The position numbers and the translations under genes are program-made. This document shows, piece by piece, positions 43,152 to 51,066 of a stretch of 58,460 bases of DNA. The stretch covers positions 1 to 58,460 of the forward strand of contig WRLV01000005.1 of NCBI GenBank assembly GCA_009777445.1, in the 5' to 3' direction. The notes beneath the pieces were generated by a model. The model saw only the letters and a list, made by a program, of their open reading frames with translations. It ran no database searches and had not been told where the DNA came from. Every line of letters begins with the position of its first letter. The first letter of the stretch is position 1. The stretch is from Oscillospiraceae bacterium. Lineage in GTDB: Bacteria > Bacillota > Clostridia > Oscillospirales > Ruminococcaceae.

Positions 43152-43664
43152 TTAGGCAGCATCGCCGCCGTCTTTTTTCTTTGCGATTTCGCTTATCGCA
43201 ATCGCCGCTCTTTGCATGGGCGACTGTAACATAAACAGCAGTTTGGAAATAAGAACTTCTTTTGACGGAAGCTTTGCATATTCCTCAAGAACCGATATTT
43301 GAGCCGCTTTGCCTTCAATAAAGCCGCCTTTGACATTAAAGAGTTCGCCCGAACTCTCGCTTTGCTTGAACAAAATTTTAGGCGCGATGATAATGTCTTG
43401 GTCTGAAAGCCCTATTGCGGTTGAGCCTTCAAGCAGGGTGTCAAGCCCCTCAATTCCCGCGTGTTCAAGGGCTTTTTTGAGAAGCGTGTTCTTGACAACC
43501 GCATAATAGACATTATTTTCGCGAAGCTCACGTCTTAGTTTTGTGTCGTCGGCAACGGCAATTCCCTTATAGTCAACTAATACGCCGCAGACGGCACTTT
43601 TAAGCTTGTCAGACAACTCGGCAACATACGCCTCTTTAGCCTGCAAAATTTTTGCACTTGGCAT
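43152..43664 (-). CDS. rplJ: Ribosomal protein L10
   Basis: This 170-residue protein anchors the L7/L12 stalk to 23S rRNA. The N-terminal RNA-binding region (KEAYVAELSDKLKSAVCGVL, VDYKGIAVADDTKLRRELRE) and NNVYYAVVKNTLLKKALEHA are typical. The C-terminal helix that binds L12 is present (LEEYAKLPSKEVLISKLLFM). AAGGAGGATAATC precedes the ATG. Regulation is likely by L10-L12 binding to the leader upstream. Confidence 0.98.
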   Translation of the reverse strand: MPSAKILQAKEAYVAELSDKLKSAVCGVLVDYKGIAVADDTKLRRELRENNVYYAVVKNTLLKKALEHAGIEGLDTLLEGSTAIGLSDQDIIIAPKILFKQSESSGELFNVKGGFIEGKAAQISVLEEYAKLPSKEVLISKLLFMLQSPMQRAAIAISEIAKKKDGGDAA

Positions 43665-43710
43665 TGATTATCCTCCTTCATAATTTTTTGCTGTTCAAAT
43701 ATTTCTTTAA

Positions 43711-43747
43711 CGAGAAAAACCCCTCTCTGCAAAAGACAGAAAAGAGG
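43711..43747 (-). terminator. Attenuator-like hairpin in the rplJ leader
   Basis: On the minus strand CCTCTTTTCTG...CAGAGAGGGG (43747-43720) forms a stem followed by TTTTT (43719-43715). It lies between the L10 leader fold and rplJ, where a regulated terminator is expected. Confidence 0.65.
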
Positions 43748-43751
43748 AATA

Positions 43752-43847
43752 AATCAAAATTCACCTCTATTCCTCGGCAGGCGCGAAACGCTTTAACGCA
43801 ACGACTGTAATGCCGCAACGACCTGCTGTCTTTAGAACAGCAATGCC
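43752..43847 (-). promoter_or_regulatory. Ribosomal protein L10 leader
   Basis: The minus strand carries AAAGACAGCAGGTCG and, 40 nt later, CGCCTGCCGAGGAA. These are the conserved L10-binding parts of the L10 leader, with GCAGG and CCTGC able to pair. Binding of L10-(L12)4 should reduce rplJL expression. Confidence 0.8.
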
Positions 43848-43876
43848 AGTATATCATATTTTTTTTGGAATGTCAA
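43848..43876 (-). promoter_or_regulatory. rplJ-rplL promoter
   Basis: Minus-strand TTGACA (43876-43871), a 17-nt spacer and TATACT (43853-43848), just before the L10 leader. Confidence 0.8.
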
Positions 43877-43895
43877 GTCTTTTTTCAAAATTCGC

Positions 43896-43924
43896 TTGAC
43901 ATTTTGTTCAAAACCCTGTAGAAT
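43896..43924 (+). promoter_or_regulatory. Promoter of the NlpC/P60-like gene
   Basis: TTGACA (43896-43901), a 17-nt spacer and TAGAAT (43919-43924). It is divergent from the rplJ promoter. Confidence 0.75.
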
Positions 43925-43964
43925 AGAGCTATACTTCTTAAAATATACCGTGCAAAGAAAGGAC

Positions 43965-44663
43965 ATGTTTAAAATGATGAAAAGATTTATACCACTATTG
44001 TTGGCTTTTTCGGGATTGGCGTTATACGGGTGTGACAGCTCTAATAGCTCCGATAGTTCTGATAATAAGGCGACAAGCGAAACCACCCCCTTTGTAACGA
44101 CTCAATTAGAGACATTCCAACAAACGACACAAGAAGCCGAAACAGAAATTTTCTGGGAAGACGAGCCTGTTTTGGTTGACGAAAACGATGATGAAATTTT
44201 CGGGCCGGAGGACATAATCATAGGCTTAGACGATGAAGACGAGACTCAACTCGAGCCGGAAGTTGTCGTGCGCCCCGATTTTGAGGCGACTGAAAATGGC
44301 ATTACCACCGCCGCATCGTCACTCTTAGGAATTGGCTTCACTCAAGGCGGTTCTTCGCCGTCTGAGGGCTTTGACAATTCGGGTTTCATTTACTACGTTT
44401 TAAATCAAAACGGCTTCTTAAACGCACCGCGCCGCATTTCAGAGCAAGCGCAAATGGGCGACAGGGTGTCGGAATTTGACGAGCTTCAACCGGGAGATTT
44501 GGTTTTCTTCTCTGAAAGTGGGGCGGCAGCAGAATACGGCGGCATTTATATGGGCAACAACACGATGATTTTCAGCTCAAGCCTTAACGAGGTTGTGAGA
44601 GAGCAAGACATTTCAGGCGACTATTGGAAAAACGCTTTCTTCAACGGAATTAGAGTTTTATGA
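43965..44663 (+). CDS. NlpC/P60-like lipoprotein lacking catalytic residues
   Basis: This protein of about 232 residues begins MFKMMKRFIPLLLAFSGLAL with lipobox ALYGC. An acidic, Thr/Glu-rich linker follows, then a C-terminal NlpC/P60 fold. In active peptidoglycan peptidases the motif is GFDCSG; here it is GFDNSGFIYYVL, with Asn in place of the nucleophile Cys. The His of the HVGIYIG strand is replaced (AEYGGIYMGNN) and the following IHA reads IFS. The fold marker LQPGDLVFF is kept. It is probably a non-enzymatic cell-wall binder. The ATG at 43965 follows GAAAGGAC; the longer frame runs back into the promoter. Confidence 0.85.
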   Translation: MFKMMKRFIPLLLAFSGLALYGCDSSNSSDSSDNKATSETTPFVTTQLETFQQTTQEAETEIFWEDEPVLVDENDDEIFGPEDIIIGLDDEDETQLEPEVVVRPDFEATENGITTAASSLLGIGFTQGGSSPSEGFDNSGFIYYVLNQNGFLNAPRRISEQAQMGDRVSEFDELQPGDLVFFSESGAAAEYGGIYMGNNTMIFSSSLNEVVREQDISGDYWKNAFFNGIRVL

Positions 44664-44688
44664 TTTTTAGTAAATTTGACAAAAATAC

Positions 44689-44717
44689 TTGATTTTTGTG
44701 GGAATGTGTAGTATAAT
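44689..44717 (+). promoter_or_regulatory. cheV promoter
   Basis: TTGATT (44689-44694), a 17-nt spacer and TATAAT (44712-44717). Confidence 0.68.
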
Positions 44718-44765
44718 TAGCAAAAGTGGTTATTTGCCACAACCGGAAAGGATGGGTACAGTCTG

Positions 44766-45686
44766 ATGGAAGACAGAAGAGAGGTTTCTTTTGAAGCGGG
44801 GAATAACGAGTTACAGTTGCTTGATTTTTTGGTGGGGGACGAATTTTTTGGCATTAACATTGCCAAAGTCAGCGAGATTATAAGATACGTTGAACTCACT
44901 CCTATGCCGTCGGCTCCGCCGGAGATTGAGGGCGTGTTTATGCATAGGGATAAACTTGTCACGGTAATCGACCTGCACAAGGTTCTCAATTGCGGCTCTG
45001 ACGAGGACGGCAACGGACTGTTAATCGTCTGCGATTTTCAACAGATGAGCGTTGCTTTTCACGTTACCACCGTTAACGGCATTCAGGCTTTGAGTTGGTC
45101 TGAAATTGAAAAGCCGCCTTCTGTGCGCCACCAGGGCACCGAAAGCGTTGCTACGGGCGTTGCCAAACTTGATAATCGTATGATTATGATATTAGACTTT
45201 GAAAAGATTATCTGCGACTTAAATTATGGGCAAGAATTTGAGGTTAGCGACATAGACCTTACCACTGTATCTAAAGACTTAGATTATTCTGTTCAAATTA
45301 TCGTGGTTGAGGACAGCTCTTTCCTCTGCAAGGTTTTAGTCGATGCCTTAAAACAAACGGGCTTTAAAACCGTTCGTTCATTCGGCAACGGCTTAGAAGC
45401 ATGGGATTACATTCGCTCATTAAAAGGCACGCCCGATTTAAGAAAAAATGTTGCCGCCGTTGTTTCTGACATTGAAATGCCGCAAATGGACGGGCACAGT
45501 CTAACAAGGCTAATCAAAGAAGACAAAGAATTGCGCACCACACCGGTGTTGCTCTTCTCATCGCTTATACATGAAAACATGAGAATGCGCGGCGAATCAG
45601 CAGGGGCAGACGCACAATTCGCACGCTCACAAATCAACGAGCTAATCGTCGCTCTCTTTGAGTTTTTGGGGAGAGGAAGGAGATAG
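44766..45686 (+). CDS. cheV: Chemotaxis coupling protein CheV
   Basis: This 306-residue protein has an N-terminal CheW domain (LLDFLVGDEFFGINIAKVSE, MPSAPPEIEGVFMHRDKLVT) and a C-terminal receiver domain (IIVVEDSSFLCKVLV, the phosphoacceptor Asp in VVSDIEMPQMDGHSLT). The usual receiver Lys region reads GADAQFARSQINEL, with Arg or Ser in place of Lys. CheV couples receptors to CheA and helps adaptation, so the host is probably motile; no other chemotaxis gene is in the window. GGAAAGGATGGG lies upstream of the ATG. Confidence 0.92.
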   Translation: MEDRREVSFEAGNNELQLLDFLVGDEFFGINIAKVSEIIRYVELTPMPSAPPEIEGVFMHRDKLVTVIDLHKVLNCGSDEDGNGLLIVCDFQQMSVAFHVTTVNGIQALSWSEIEKPPSVRHQGTESVATGVAKLDNRMIMILDFEKIICDLNYGQEFEVSDIDLTTVSKDLDYSVQIIVVEDSSFLCKVLVDALKQTGFKTVRSFGNGLEAWDYIRSLKGTPDLRKNVAAVVSDIEMPQMDGHSLTRLIKEDKELRTTPVLLFSSLIHENMRMRGESAGADAQFARSQINELIVALFEFLGRGRR

Positions 45687-45687
45687 G

Positions 45688-45740
45688 CAGTTGACAATTG
45701 AGAGTTGAGAGTTATGTAGGGGACGGGCTTGCCCGTCCCC
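45688..45740. repeat. Intergenic cassette 10 (W-P)
   Basis: Degenerate heptamers TTGACAATTGAGAGTTGAGA (45688-45713) followed by P: GTAGGGGACGGGCTTGCCCG plus TCCCC (45716-45740). It lies just upstream of the first Rpn copy. Confidence 0.88.
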
Positions 45741-45770
45741 ACGTTTGCCCATATTAAATTTTTTAAAAAC

Positions 45771-45799
45771 TTGACTTTTAAAATCAAATATGATAGAAT
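45771..45799 (+). promoter_or_regulatory. Promoter of Rpn copy A
   Basis: TTGACT (45771-45776), a 17-nt spacer and TAGAAT (45794-45799). The same promoter with nearly the same flanks precedes copy B at 51147. Confidence 0.75.
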
Positions 45800-45830
45800 A
45801 ATATTATTAAAAACATCGGAGGTTAAAACT

Positions 45831-46673
45831 TTGAACGCTCAAGACAAAAACTTTGAACAAATACCCATCATACCGGAAATTCTTTCGCCGACTGATGATT
45901 ATATTTTCAAGCTCATATTCGGAGATGAAAACGATGTTGAGCAACTGACGAGTTTGTTGCAGTCGGTGGCGAAAGTTTCGATTGACGAGTATAAAGAAAT
46001 AGCGATTACCGACCCACACTTGCTTCGTGAACACAAAGGCGATAAACTCGGAATACTTGATGTTAGAGTCAAAACTAAATCCGGCAAAATCATAAATGTG
46101 GAAATCCAAGTCAAGCCTTCGCCTATGTTACGAGAACGGATTTTGTATTACGCTTCAAAAATGATTACGGGGCAGATGAAATCAGGTAACGACCATTCTG
46201 ACATTAAACAAGTGATTAGCATAGTAATTACCGACCACAATTTTATAGATGACAGCGAGAATTATCACAATTGTTATACGCTATATAATCCTGAAACAGG
46301 CTCTGAATTTTCTGATAAATTAGAAATACATACGATTGAGTTGCCGAAAATTCCGACCACAGATGACGGCACGCAATTATGGTGGTGGACGAAGTTTTTG
46401 TCTGCCAAAAGTAAGGAGGAATTTACCATGTTAGCAGAACAAAATCCACAAGTTGAAAAGGCCGTTGTTCGTCTTATGGAACTGTCCGCTGACGAGAAAA
46501 CGCGTTTGGTTTACGAGTCACGCCATAAAATGGAATGGGATAATTGGGCGCGTGAGAGGGCGGCTAGACAGGAAGGCAGACAAGAGGGCAGACAAGAATA
46601 CATGCAAGAAATCATTGAAAGGTTTAGACGGGGTGGCATGTCCGAAAACGAGATTGAGAAGTTCTTGCAGTAA
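45831..46673 (+). CDS. Rpn-family PD-(D/E)XK nuclease, copy A
   Basis: This 280-residue nuclease of the Rpn/PDDEXK_2 type starts with TTG, 8 nt after CGGAGG. It has SPTDDYIFKLIFGDENDVEQ, the nuclease core GILDVRVKTKSGKIINVEIQ (D...ExQ), then RERILYYASKMITGQMKSG. The C-terminus has ARQEGRQEGRQEY, a short in-frame repeat, and IIERFRRGGMSENEIEKFL. About nine in ten residues match copy B, in the same orientation 5.4 kb downstream. A longer upstream frame (from 45729) covers the promoter and is not used. Such proteins promote DNA rearrangement in E. coli. Confidence 0.9.
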   Translation: MNAQDKNFEQIPIIPEILSPTDDYIFKLIFGDENDVEQLTSLLQSVAKVSIDEYKEIAITDPHLLREHKGDKLGILDVRVKTKSGKIINVEIQVKPSPMLRERILYYASKMITGQMKSGNDHSDIKQVISIVITDHNFIDDSENYHNCYTLYNPETGSEFSDKLEIHTIELPKIPTTDDGTQLWWWTKFLSAKSKEEFTMLAEQNPQVEKAVVRLMELSADEKTRLVYESRHKMEWDNWARERAARQEGRQEGRQEYMQEIIERFRRGGMSENEIEKFLQ

Positions 46674-46695
46674 GTTTAATTGGTTTTTGAAAAAT

Positions 46696-46830
46696 GTAGG
46701 GGACGGGCTTGCCCGTCCCTTTTCTATATAAACATCTGCAAATTGCGGTACAAGTATATAAACATCTGCAAATTGCGGTACGGGTATATAAACATCTGCA
46801 AATTGCGGTACGGGCAAGCCCGTACCCTAC
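46696..46830. repeat. Intergenic cassette 11: P, three 30-bp tandem units, P
   Basis: Left P is GTAGGGGACGGGCTTGCCCG plus TCCC (46696-46719) and right P is GTACGGGCAAGCCCGTACCC plus TAC (46808-46830). The outer ends GTAGGG and CCCTAC are inverted. Between them are three 30-bp direct repeats, TATATAAACATCTGC plus AAATTGCGGTACGGG, at 46725-46754, 46755-46784 and 46785-46814. Confidence 0.9.
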
Positions 46831-46836
46831 AGCGTT

Positions 46837-49800
46837 CTATCGTAAACTACTAATTTTCCCTGTAAGGAAATTTCTAAGCAATGTTATATCTGCCGCGCCG
46901 ATAGTGTCTTTCCCTGCTATAAAACATTCCGGTGTTTCGGGCAACATTTTTACAATCGCCCACTTCAAATAAGTCAAATCAGCGATATTAATTCTGCCGT
47001 CATTATTGCAGTCACCAAGCGCGTATTCAGGTGGTGGTTCACACGGGTCGTCGCAATTCCCTTCACCCTTACAATCCTCACCGCAAGGCTCAAAAATTTC
47101 AACGATATTAAATGCACTCAATTGGCTAATCGCTTCATAAACCTCTATCGCGCCTTTAGGAACATATATTATCATGCTTGTCGAAACGTTGTAGAAAACA
47201 CCGTCTCCAAGCAACGGCGGCATATGAGATTTGAACGTTACGCTTGCTAACCCCGCGCAACCGTAAAATGCGGCAAAGCCTATGCTTGTCACGCTGTCGG
47301 GGATTTTTATTTCTGTCAACCCCGTGCAACCGGAAAATGCATCCTCGCCTATGCTTGTCACGCTGTCGGGGATTGTTATTTCTGTCAACCCCGTGCAAAC
47401 GGAAAATGCAAAATCACCTATACTCTCAACCTTGTTACCAATTGTCACACTCGTCAAGCCCTTGCAATTGTAAAATGCACCGCCGCCTATGCTTGTCACG
47501 CTGTCGGGGATTGTATAACTTCCTTGTCTTCCTTCCAGATATCGTATGAGTTCTGTTGCGTTTTTGTTAAACAGCACACCGTCTATATCGGTGAAATTTT
47601 GATTGGCGGCTGAAACTTTTATTTCCGTCAAACCCGTGCAATTGAAAAATGCCTGCGCGCCTATACTCTCAACCTTGTTACCAATAGTCACACTCGTCAA
47701 CTCCGTGCAATCTAAAAATGCATTAGTGCTTATACTTGTCACACCATCTTGAATAACAACTGTGAGAACTGCGTTTCTGTTAGCGGAAACGCTTCTCCCG
47801 TTATTTGTCCAATCAGTCATACCGGTATCGCTCTCTATAATCAGCAATCCGCTTTCGTTTAACTTCCAATCAATACCGGAAGCGATTATCCTTTCACACG
47901 GCTCATCACATTCACCCTCGCCTTTGCAATCGGGTCCGCAAGGCTCAAAAATTTCAACGATATTAAATGCACTCAATTGGCTAATCGCTTCATAAACCTC
48001 TATCGCGCCTTTAGGAACATATATTTTCATGCTTGTCGAAACGTCGTAGAAAACACCGGTTCCAAGCAACGGCGGCATTTGGGAGTCAAACGTCACGCTT
48101 GTTAACCCCGTGCAATTATAAAATGCGGCACCACCTATACTCGTCACGCTGTCGGGGATTTTTATTTCTGTCAACCCCGTGCAACCGAAAAATGCGGCAA
48201 AGCCTATGCTTGTCACGCTATCGGGAATGCTCACGTTTGTCAACCCCGTGCAATTGTAAAATGCAAAATCGCCTATACTTGTCACGCTGTCGGGGATTGT
48301 TATTTCTGTCAGCCCCCTGCAACCGTAAAATGCACCATCGCCTATACTTGTCACGCTGTCGGGGATTGTTATTTCTGTCAGCCCCGTGCAACTGAAAAAT
48401 GCTTCCCGACCTATACTTATCACGCTGTCGGGGATTGTTATTTCTGTCAATCCCGTGCAATTGTGAAATGCATAATCGCCTATACTTGTCACGCTGTCGG
48501 GGATTTCATAACTTCCTTGTCTTCCTTCCGGATATCGTATAAGTTCTGTTGCGTTTTTGTTAAACAACACGCCGTCTATATCGGCGAACCTTTGATTGGC
48601 GGCTGAAACTTTTATTTCTGTCAACCCTGTGTTATTAAATGCCTGCTCACCTATACTCTCAACTTTATTACCAATTGTCACACTCGTCAATCCCGTGCAA
48701 TTGTGAAATGCATAATCGCCTATACTTGTCACGCTGTCGGGGATTGTGATTTCAGTCAACCCCGCGCAACCGGTAAATGCATTAGCGTCTATACTTGTCA
48801 CGCTATCGGGGATTATTATTTCCGTCAACCCCGCGCAACCGGCAAATGCATTATTGCCTATACTCTCAACCTTATTACCAATTGTCACACTCGTCAACCC
48901 CGTGCAATCGTAAAATGCCAGGGTGCTTATACTTGTCACACCATCTTGAATAACAACTGTGAGAACTGCGTCTCTGTTAGCGGAAACGCTTCTCCCGTTA
49001 TTTGTCCAATCAGTCATACCGGCATCGCTCTCTATAACCAACAATCCGTCCTCATCTAAAGTCCAGTCAACACCGGAAGCGATTATCCTTTTACACGGCT
49101 CGTCACATTCGCCCTCGCCTTTGCAATGGTCGCCACAAGGCTCAAAAACTTTAAACGCGCTCAACTCACTTTCAGTTTCATAAGCCGCTTTCGCGCCTAT
49201 TGGGACATACACTATCATGCTTGACGGGACATTAACGAAAACAGAAGAGCCAAACGAAGGCGGTGTTTGAGATTTGAATGTCGCGCTTGTCAACCCCGTG
49301 CAAGAGGAAAATGCCCAACCGCCTATACTTGTAACATCATCTTGAATAACAACCTCGCGCACTGCTTCTATATTGCCGGAGGAGTTTCTCCCATTGTCAA
49401 TCCAGTCAGTCATTCCGGTATCGCTCTCTATAATCAACAATCCGTCCTCATCTAAAGTCCAGTCAACACCGGAAGCGATTATCCTTTTACACGGCTCGTC
49501 ACATTCGCCCTCGCCTTTGCAATGCTCACCGCAAGGCTCAAAAACCTTAAACGCACTCAACTCACTTTCAGTTTCATAAGCCACTTTCGCGCCCAACGGG
49601 ACATACACTATCATGCTTGATGGTACATTATCGAAAACAAAAGAGCCAAACAAAGGCGGTGTTTGAGATTTGAACGTCACGCTTGTCAACCCCGTGCAAA
49701 CGGAAAATGCCCAACCGCCTATACTTATCACGCTGTCAGGAATTGTTATTTCGGTCAAACCTGCGCAATTGGCAAATGCCAAACCGCCTATACTTGTCAC

Positions 49801-50097
49801 GCTGTCAGGAATTGTTATTTCGGTCAAACCTGCGCAATTGTCAAATGCATAAAGACCTATACTTATCACACCATCTTGAATAACAACCTCGCGCACTGCT
49901 TCTATATTGCCGGAGGAGTTTCTCCCATTGGCAATCCAGTCAGCCATACCAACATCATTTTCTATAGTAAGCAACCCATCATCATCTAACGACCACCCAT
50001 TGCCGGAGGCTGCTGCGCTCGCACTTAACATTCCACCCGGAATAAACCCTATGACTATCACCATTGTTAAAAATATTGATAAAACTCTCTTTTTCAT
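46837..50097 (-). CDS. Secreted BspA-like leucine-rich repeat protein with dockerin
   Basis: This 1086-residue surface or cellulosome-associated protein has a signal peptide (KKRVLSIFLTMVIVIGFIPG ... SASAAA). Four blocks follow, each opening with a W-LDEDGLL-IESDTGMTDW-NGR header, continuing with 23-residue BspA repeats (LTEITIPDSVTSIGDYAFHN-CTG type; about 4, 2, 12 and 7 units) and closing with a Cys linker (CGEHCKGEGECDEPC). The C-terminus is a type I dockerin: the first calcium loop GDCNNDGRINIADLTYL is good, the second (KDTIGAADITLLRN) is degraded. BspA domains mediate binding to host or polysaccharide. It lies between the two Rpn copies. Confidence 0.93.
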   Translation of the reverse strand: MKKRVLSIFLTMVIVIGFIPGGMLSASAAASGNGWSLDDDGLLTIENDVGMADWIANGRNSSGNIEAVREVVIQDGVISIGLYAFDNCAGLTEITIPDSVTSIGGLAFANCAGLTEITIPDSVISIGGWAFSVCTGLTSVTFKSQTPPLFGSFVFDNVPSSMIVYVPLGAKVAYETESELSAFKVFEPCGEHCKGEGECDEPCKRIIASGVDWTLDEDGLLIIESDTGMTDWIDNGRNSSGNIEAVREVVIQDDVTSIGGWAFSSCTGLTSATFKSQTPPSFGSSVFVNVPSSMIVYVPIGAKAAYETESELSAFKVFEPCGDHCKGEGECDEPCKRIIASGVDWTLDEDGLLVIESDAGMTDWTNNGRSVSANRDAVLTVVIQDGVTSISTLAFYDCTGLTSVTIGNKVESIGNNAFAGCAGLTEIIIPDSVTSIDANAFTGCAGLTEITIPDSVTSIGDYAFHNCTGLTSVTIGNKVESIGEQAFNNTGLTEIKVSAANQRFADIDGVLFNKNATELIRYPEGRQGSYEIPDSVTSIGDYAFHNCTGLTEITIPDSVISIGREAFFSCTGLTEITIPDSVTSIGDGAFYGCRGLTEITIPDSVTSIGDFAFYNCTGLTNVSIPDSVTSIGFAAFFGCTGLTEIKIPDSVTSIGGAAFYNCTGLTSVTFDSQMPPLLGTGVFYDVSTSMKIYVPKGAIEVYEAISQLSAFNIVEIFEPCGPDCKGEGECDEPCERIIASGIDWKLNESGLLIIESDTGMTDWTNNGRSVSANRNAVLTVVIQDGVTSISTNAFLDCTELTSVTIGNKVESIGAQAFFNCTGLTEIKVSAANQNFTDIDGVLFNKNATELIRYLEGRQGSYTIPDSVTSIGGGAFYNCKGLTSVTIGNKVESIGDFAFSVCTGLTEITIPDSVTSIGEDAFSGCTGLTEIKIPDSVTSIGFAAFYGCAGLASVTFKSHMPPLLGDGVFYNVSTSMIIYVPKGAIEVYEAISQLSAFNIVEIFEPCGEDCKGEGNCDDPCEPPPEYALGDCNNDGRINIADLTYLKWAIVKMLPETPECFIAGKDTIGAADITLLRNFLTGKISSLR

Positions 50098-50128
50098 TGC
50101 CTGCGCCCTCCGTTCGCTACTGTTTTTT

Positions 50129-50156
50129 ACTATAAAAAGGTGTACTTTTTTATAGT
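50129..50156. promoter_or_regulatory. 28-bp palindrome 1 in the BspA leader
   Basis: ACTATAAAAAGG-TGTA-CTTTTTTATAGT. It is nearly self-complementary and almost the reverse complement of palindrome 2. It falls just downstream of the predicted bspA transcription start, so it could be an operator or an RNA hairpin. Confidence 0.6.
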
Positions 50157-50173
50157 GATTTTGCTATTGTTAT

Positions 50174-50202
50174 ATTTTACCATTTATTTTGAGCAATGTC
50201 AA
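50174..50202 (-). promoter_or_regulatory. Promoter of the BspA-like gene
   Basis: Minus-strand TTGACA (50202-50197), a 17-nt spacer and TAAAAT (50179-50174). Confidence 0.65.
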
Positions 50203-50266
50203 GTGTTTTTTGTGAATGCTTTTAAAATATTTACTGTTTTGGTCTGTTTAACGCCCGAAAAAGCTT

Positions 50267-50294
50267 ACTATAAAAAAGTACAGGTTTTTATAGT
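50267..50294. promoter_or_regulatory. 28-bp palindrome 2 between bspA and relB
   Basis: ACTATAAAAAAG-TACA-GGTTTTTATAGT, the partner of palindrome 1 at 50129. It lies 45 nt before the relB-like -35 box and 65 nt before that of bspA. The rest of this 301-nt gap holds only the two promoters. Confidence 0.6.
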
Positions 50295-50319
50295 TCATTT
50301 TCTATCTTTCGCGGCGGTA

Positions 50320-50333
50320 TTGACAATTGACAA
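50320..50333. repeat. Minimal W repeat (two heptamers)
   Basis: TTGACAATTGACAA, two W units alone, without H, P or T, 5 nt before the relB-like -35 box. Confidence 0.7.
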
Positions 50334-50338
50334 TTTAT

Positions 50339-50367
50339 TTGACAAAGTTGGTGAAATAGGTTATAAT
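50339..50367 (+). promoter_or_regulatory. Promoter of the RelB-type antitoxin
   Basis: TTGACA (50339-50344), a 17-nt spacer and TATAAT (50362-50367). Confidence 0.8.
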
Positions 50368-50398
50368 ATAGATATTAATCAAGAAGTGAGGTGTTTTC

Positions 50399-50659
50399 AT
50401 GTCTAACATCAGACCGAGCGCGGATTTGCGTGATAAATATAACGAAATTTCTGATTTTTGTCATTCGAGAATGGAACCCGTTTTCATCACAAACAACGGG
50501 CGAGAAGATTTAGCAGTGATGAGCATTGAAGCTTATAGAAAAAATTATGCGCGTTATGAATTATATGGTCTGCTTGAAGAGGGCTTCGAGGATTTGAAAG
50601 CAGGGAGACATTCAAATTTTGATGAATTTATGGAAGATTTTTGGAAGGAATCGCAATGA
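50399..50659 (+). CDS. Phd/YefM-RelB type antitoxin
   Basis: This 86-residue protein has the Phd/YefM N-terminal DNA-binding pattern: RPSADLRDKYNEISDFCHSR, then EPVFITNNGREDLAVMSIEA, followed by the helical toxin-binding tail LLEEGFEDLKAGRHSNFDEF. It should bind its own promoter and neutralise the downstream toxin. GAAGTGAGGTG precedes the ATG. The stop overlaps the toxin start by 4 nt (ATGA). Confidence 0.88.
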   Translation: MSNIRPSADLRDKYNEISDFCHSRMEPVFITNNGREDLAVMSIEAYRKNYARYELYGLLEEGFEDLKAGRHSNFDEFMEDFWKESQ

Positions 50660-51066
50660 TGTATGAAGTCCAAATCATGGATTCTGCCAAAAAGGACATG
50701 CGTGATGTTTACAGATATATTTCAAGAGAATTGCAGAACGTTGTCGCGGCAGAACATCGAATTTCGCTAATACAAGATAAAATCAAATCGTTGCGTGAAA
50801 GCCCGTATCGTTATCCTCTTGTGCTTGATGAATATTTAGCTGCAAAAGGTGTTAGGTCTATTTCCGCAAAAAAACATATGGTGTTTTATATTATTTGCGA
50901 AAAAGGCTCTGTTGTCGAAAATGTTGTTGTCGAAAGACCAACGGTTTTTGCTATGCGTGTTTTATATTCACACAGAGACTGGGCTACCCTCTTGACAGTG
51001 GACAGTGGAGAGTGGACAGTTGAGAGTTGTGTAGGGGACGGGCTTGCCCGTCCCTTCTCTATATAA
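50656..51066 (+). CDS. RelE/ParE-family toxin with a repeat-derived C-terminal tail
   Basis: This 136-residue frame begins MMYEVQIMDSAKKDMRDVYR, a ParE/RelE fold. It has SPYRYPLVLDEYLAAKGVRS, KKHMVFYIICEKG and the terminal RVLYSHRDWATLL, where relatives normally end. The next 23 residues (TVDSGEWTVESCVGDGLARP-FSI) are cassette 13 DNA read in frame until a TAA. The toxin should either cut ribosome-bound mRNA or poison gyrase; which is unclear. GGAAGGAA precedes the ATG. The added tail may alter activity or stability. Confidence 0.85.
   Translation: MMYEVQIMDSAKKDMRDVYRYISRELQNVVAAEHRISLIQDKIKSLRESPYRYPLVLDEYLAAKGVRSISAKKHMVFYIICEKGSVVENVVVERPTVFAMRVLYSHRDWATLLTVDSGEWTVESCVGDGLARPFSI

Noticed and set aside
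43896-43964. Longer N-terminus for the NlpC/P60-like gene
   Set aside because: It would be translated from the -35 box onward and would destroy the lipoprotein signal.
45729-45830. N-terminal extension of Rpn copy A starting MPVPTFAHIK
   Set aside because: It runs through the P palindrome and promoter. Copy B shows the true TTG start behind GGAGG.
46837-50097. Regular 69-bp repeats resembling a CRISPR or satellite array, and open plus-strand frames rich in TLSRCRGL-type repeats
   Set aside because: The 69-bp period is the 23-residue BspA repeat on the minus strand. The plus-strand frames are shadows with no start signals.
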